DNA of 64,000 nt from contig JAHHII010000004.1 in the NCBI GenBank assembly GCA_019358855.1, positions 1 through 64,000 on the forward strand. Direction: 5' to 3'. The notes beneath the pieces are model-generated. The model was not told where the DNA came from. It saw only the letters and a program-made list of their open reading frames with translations, and ran no database searches. This DNA is from Timaviella obliquedivisa GSE-PSE-MK23-08B. Its GTDB lineage: Bacteria > Cyanobacteriota > Cyanobacteriia > Elainellales > Elainellaceae. Each line of letters starts with the position of its first letter. Position 1 is the first letter of the stretch. Shown piece after piece: positions 62,743 through 64,000 of this stretch. A program made the position numbers and the translations under genes.

Positions 62743-63037
62743 TCCAGCCTATTTCAACAGAACCTCAATAACGATCAATGAGAAGAAGTGAAAGCCTTAT
62801 CAGTGTTTCCAAACTTGAATCGGATTGCCTAGCGATCGCCGTTAGCACCAGGCTCATCATCATAGTGTTGAGGACGTTATAGTGTTGAGGACGTTGCGCG
62901 ATCGCACTAACCCACCATAAAAGAAGGCAAGTCCAGAGTCATGGGCAAAGGGCTGCGAAAATTAATACGAACGCCGTGTCGCCGCTATTAATCGGTAGGA
63001 TAGGGGGTGTCCCAGTCTGCAACTCTGTAATTTGATT
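62743..63037. other. Gap between glyS and murD
   Basis: It contains a 17-bp tandem repeat (62862-62895) and two GCGATCGC-type sites. No gene was seen. The murD promoter should lie here. Confidence 0.4.
62862..62895 (+). repeat. Perfect 17-bp tandem duplication
   Basis: ATAGTGTTGAGGACGTT occurs at 62862-62878 and again at 62879-62895 in the non-coding stretch before murD. Confidence 0.9.
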
Positions 63038-64000
63038 ATGGCTGCCTACGTCATTGGTCTTGGAAAATCTGGAATTGCTGCGGCTCGGTTGCTTAAGCAA
63101 CAAGGGTTTGAGGTTATAGTCAGCGATCGCAACGCCAAAGCTCTAAATTCAATTGAACAAGACCTAGCTGCTGAAGGAATTAGGGTGGAATTGGGACAGA
63201 CCTTCGAGCCTAATCCGACGACCATGCAGCAAATTATAGTTAGCCCTGGGGTGCCCTGGGATCTCCCGGGCTTGGTTAAGGCAAGAGAGCAAGGCATTGA
63301 GACATTGGGCGAAATGGAGTTGGCATGGCGGACACTTCAAAATAGTTGCGAGGGGTCGCTTTACCCTATACCTTGGGTGGGCATCACAGGCACAAACGGC
63401 AAAACCACGACAACGGCACTGATTGCAGCAATTTTTCAGGCAGCGGGATTACAAGCTCCGGCTTGTGGCAATATTGGCTATGCGGCTTGTGAAGTTGCTC
63501 TTAAGAAGCAACCCGACTGGGTAATTGCCGAACTCAGCAGCTATCAAATTGAGTCGGCAGCAAGCCTTGCCCCCAAGATTGGCGTGTGGACGACGTTTAC
63601 GCCTGACCACCTCAGTCGGCACAAAACCTTAGAGAATTACTATCGTATCAAGGCGCATTTGCTGCAAAATTCTGAGCATCAAATCCTTAATGGGGATGAT
63701 CCGTATCTTCGGAGCAAGGCTGACCAATGGCGGAGGGCTTGCTGGACGAACGTGACCGGAAAAGACAATCTCTTAGGAGAGGTTGAGCAGGGCGCTTATA
63801 TTGAAGATGGCTGGGCGATCGCTCAAGGTGAGGCAATTGTTCCAGTAGCAGCGCTGCGAATGGTAGGGGCGCACAATCAGCAGAATTTGTTGTTGGCGGT
63901 TTTGGTAGCGCGGATTGCTGGAATAAAAAAGGAAGCGATCGCCCAAGCCGTCCTGAATTTTCCTGGAGTTGCCCATCGATTAGAGTCCATTTGCACCTGG
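63038..64000 (+). CDS. murD: UDP-N-acetylmuramoylalanine--D-glutamate ligase, MurD (3' end outside window)
   Basis: 321 codons are visible from ATG 63038 to the window edge with no stop. The N-terminal domain starts [20 protein letters not shown]. The ATP-binding loop is [14 protein letters not shown], and [10 protein letters not shown] and [20 protein letters not shown] follow, as in MurD. It adds D-glutamate to the peptidoglycan precursor in the cytoplasm. The full protein should be about 450 residues, so roughly 130 are missing. Confidence 0.95.
   Translation, partial: MAAYVIGLGKSGIAAARLLKQQGFEVIVSDRNAKALNSIEQDLAAEGIRVELGQTFEPNPTTMQQIIVSPGVPWDLPGLVKAREQGIETLGEMELAWRTLQNSCEGSLYPIPWVGITGTNGKTTTTALIAAIFQAAGLQAPACGNIGYAACEVALKKQPDWVIAELSSYQIESAASLAPKIGVWTTFTPDHLSRHKTLENYYRIKAHLLQNSEHQILNGDDPYLRSKADQWRRACWTNVTGKDNLLGEVEQGAYIEDGWAIAQGEAIVPVAALRMVGAHNQQNLLLAVLVARIAGIKKEAIAQAVLNFPGVAHRLESICTW

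Overview
The window is cyanobacterial chromosome. The palindrome GCGATCGC (HIP1) and its core recur throughout, inside and between genes. The gene families are typical of the phylum: a cyanoexosortase with its partner protein, two glycogen synthases, a PedR-type LuxR regulator, a CbiG-CobJ fusion, Uma2 proteins, pentapeptide-repeat proteins and many small toxin-antitoxin-like pairs. The repeats and mobile debris suggest a filamentous, Leptolyngbya- or Oscillatoria-like genome, but I cannot fix the genus.

Layout: 1-272 is the end of an IS5-type insertion sequence that has cut an Rpn-type nuclease gene. 386-4904 holds an SGNH hydrolase, a 36-residue membrane peptide, an ABC exporter and a CNNM/HlyC-type CBS protein. 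4998-5965 has tRNA-Tyr and tRNA-Thr followed by debris of an integrated element. 6182-12786 is an exopolysaccharide/exosortase locus: DegT aminotransferase, cyanoexosortase, its associated protein, Wza-like exporter and Wzc-like kinase. 12874-18988 has a small membrane protein, a pentapeptide protein and glgA1-hemC, with glgA2 divergent. 19425-20740 is a three-gene toxin-antitoxin-like cassette. 21175-27699 is housekeeping: pepA, rpsP-khpA-phoH, a TPR protein, hisS, and a small protein next to pedR. 27800-34330 has an acetyltransferase, a 763-residue CBM20-SGNH-DUF1796 fusion, a HepT/MntA pair and a lytic transglycosylase. 34428-44887 has cobJ, a Uma2 protein, the biotin cluster bioF-(BioH-like)-bioC-bioD-bioA-bioB, a PPC/propeller protein and an MBL-fold protein. 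45060-49356 has a candidate small RNA, selO, a DUF4160/DUF2442 pair bracketed by selO and a broken copy of its 3' end, and a LysR/PfpI divergent pair. 49551-59687 has comEC, a BON-like protein, a DnaJ-pentapeptide protein, ilvB with a zinc-ribbon tail, a DUF4258/DUF2283 pair, an HNH gene broken by a MITE, a small unknown protein and a second Uma2. 59688-64000 is a relic-rich gap, then glyS and the start of murD.

Most genes are core metabolism or cell-envelope functions. The cyanoexosortase genes and the polysaccharide export/kinase genes lie together and probably serve protein sorting and exopolysaccharide at the envelope. The six biotin genes are closely packed with overlapping start/stop codons and supply pimeloyl-ACP synthesis plus ring assembly. 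The accessory layer consists of small paired genes and decayed mobile elements.

The least ordinary things seen are: the CBM20-SGNH-DUF1796 fusion with an internally duplicated middle module; the 186/139/85-residue cassette at 19425-20740; the zinc ribbon on acetolactate synthase; the 204-bp MITE whose removal restores the HNH reading frame; a promoter-hairpin-terminator unit at 45037-45160 that looks like an unannotated RNA; and repeated 14-21 bp tandem duplications at gene ends.
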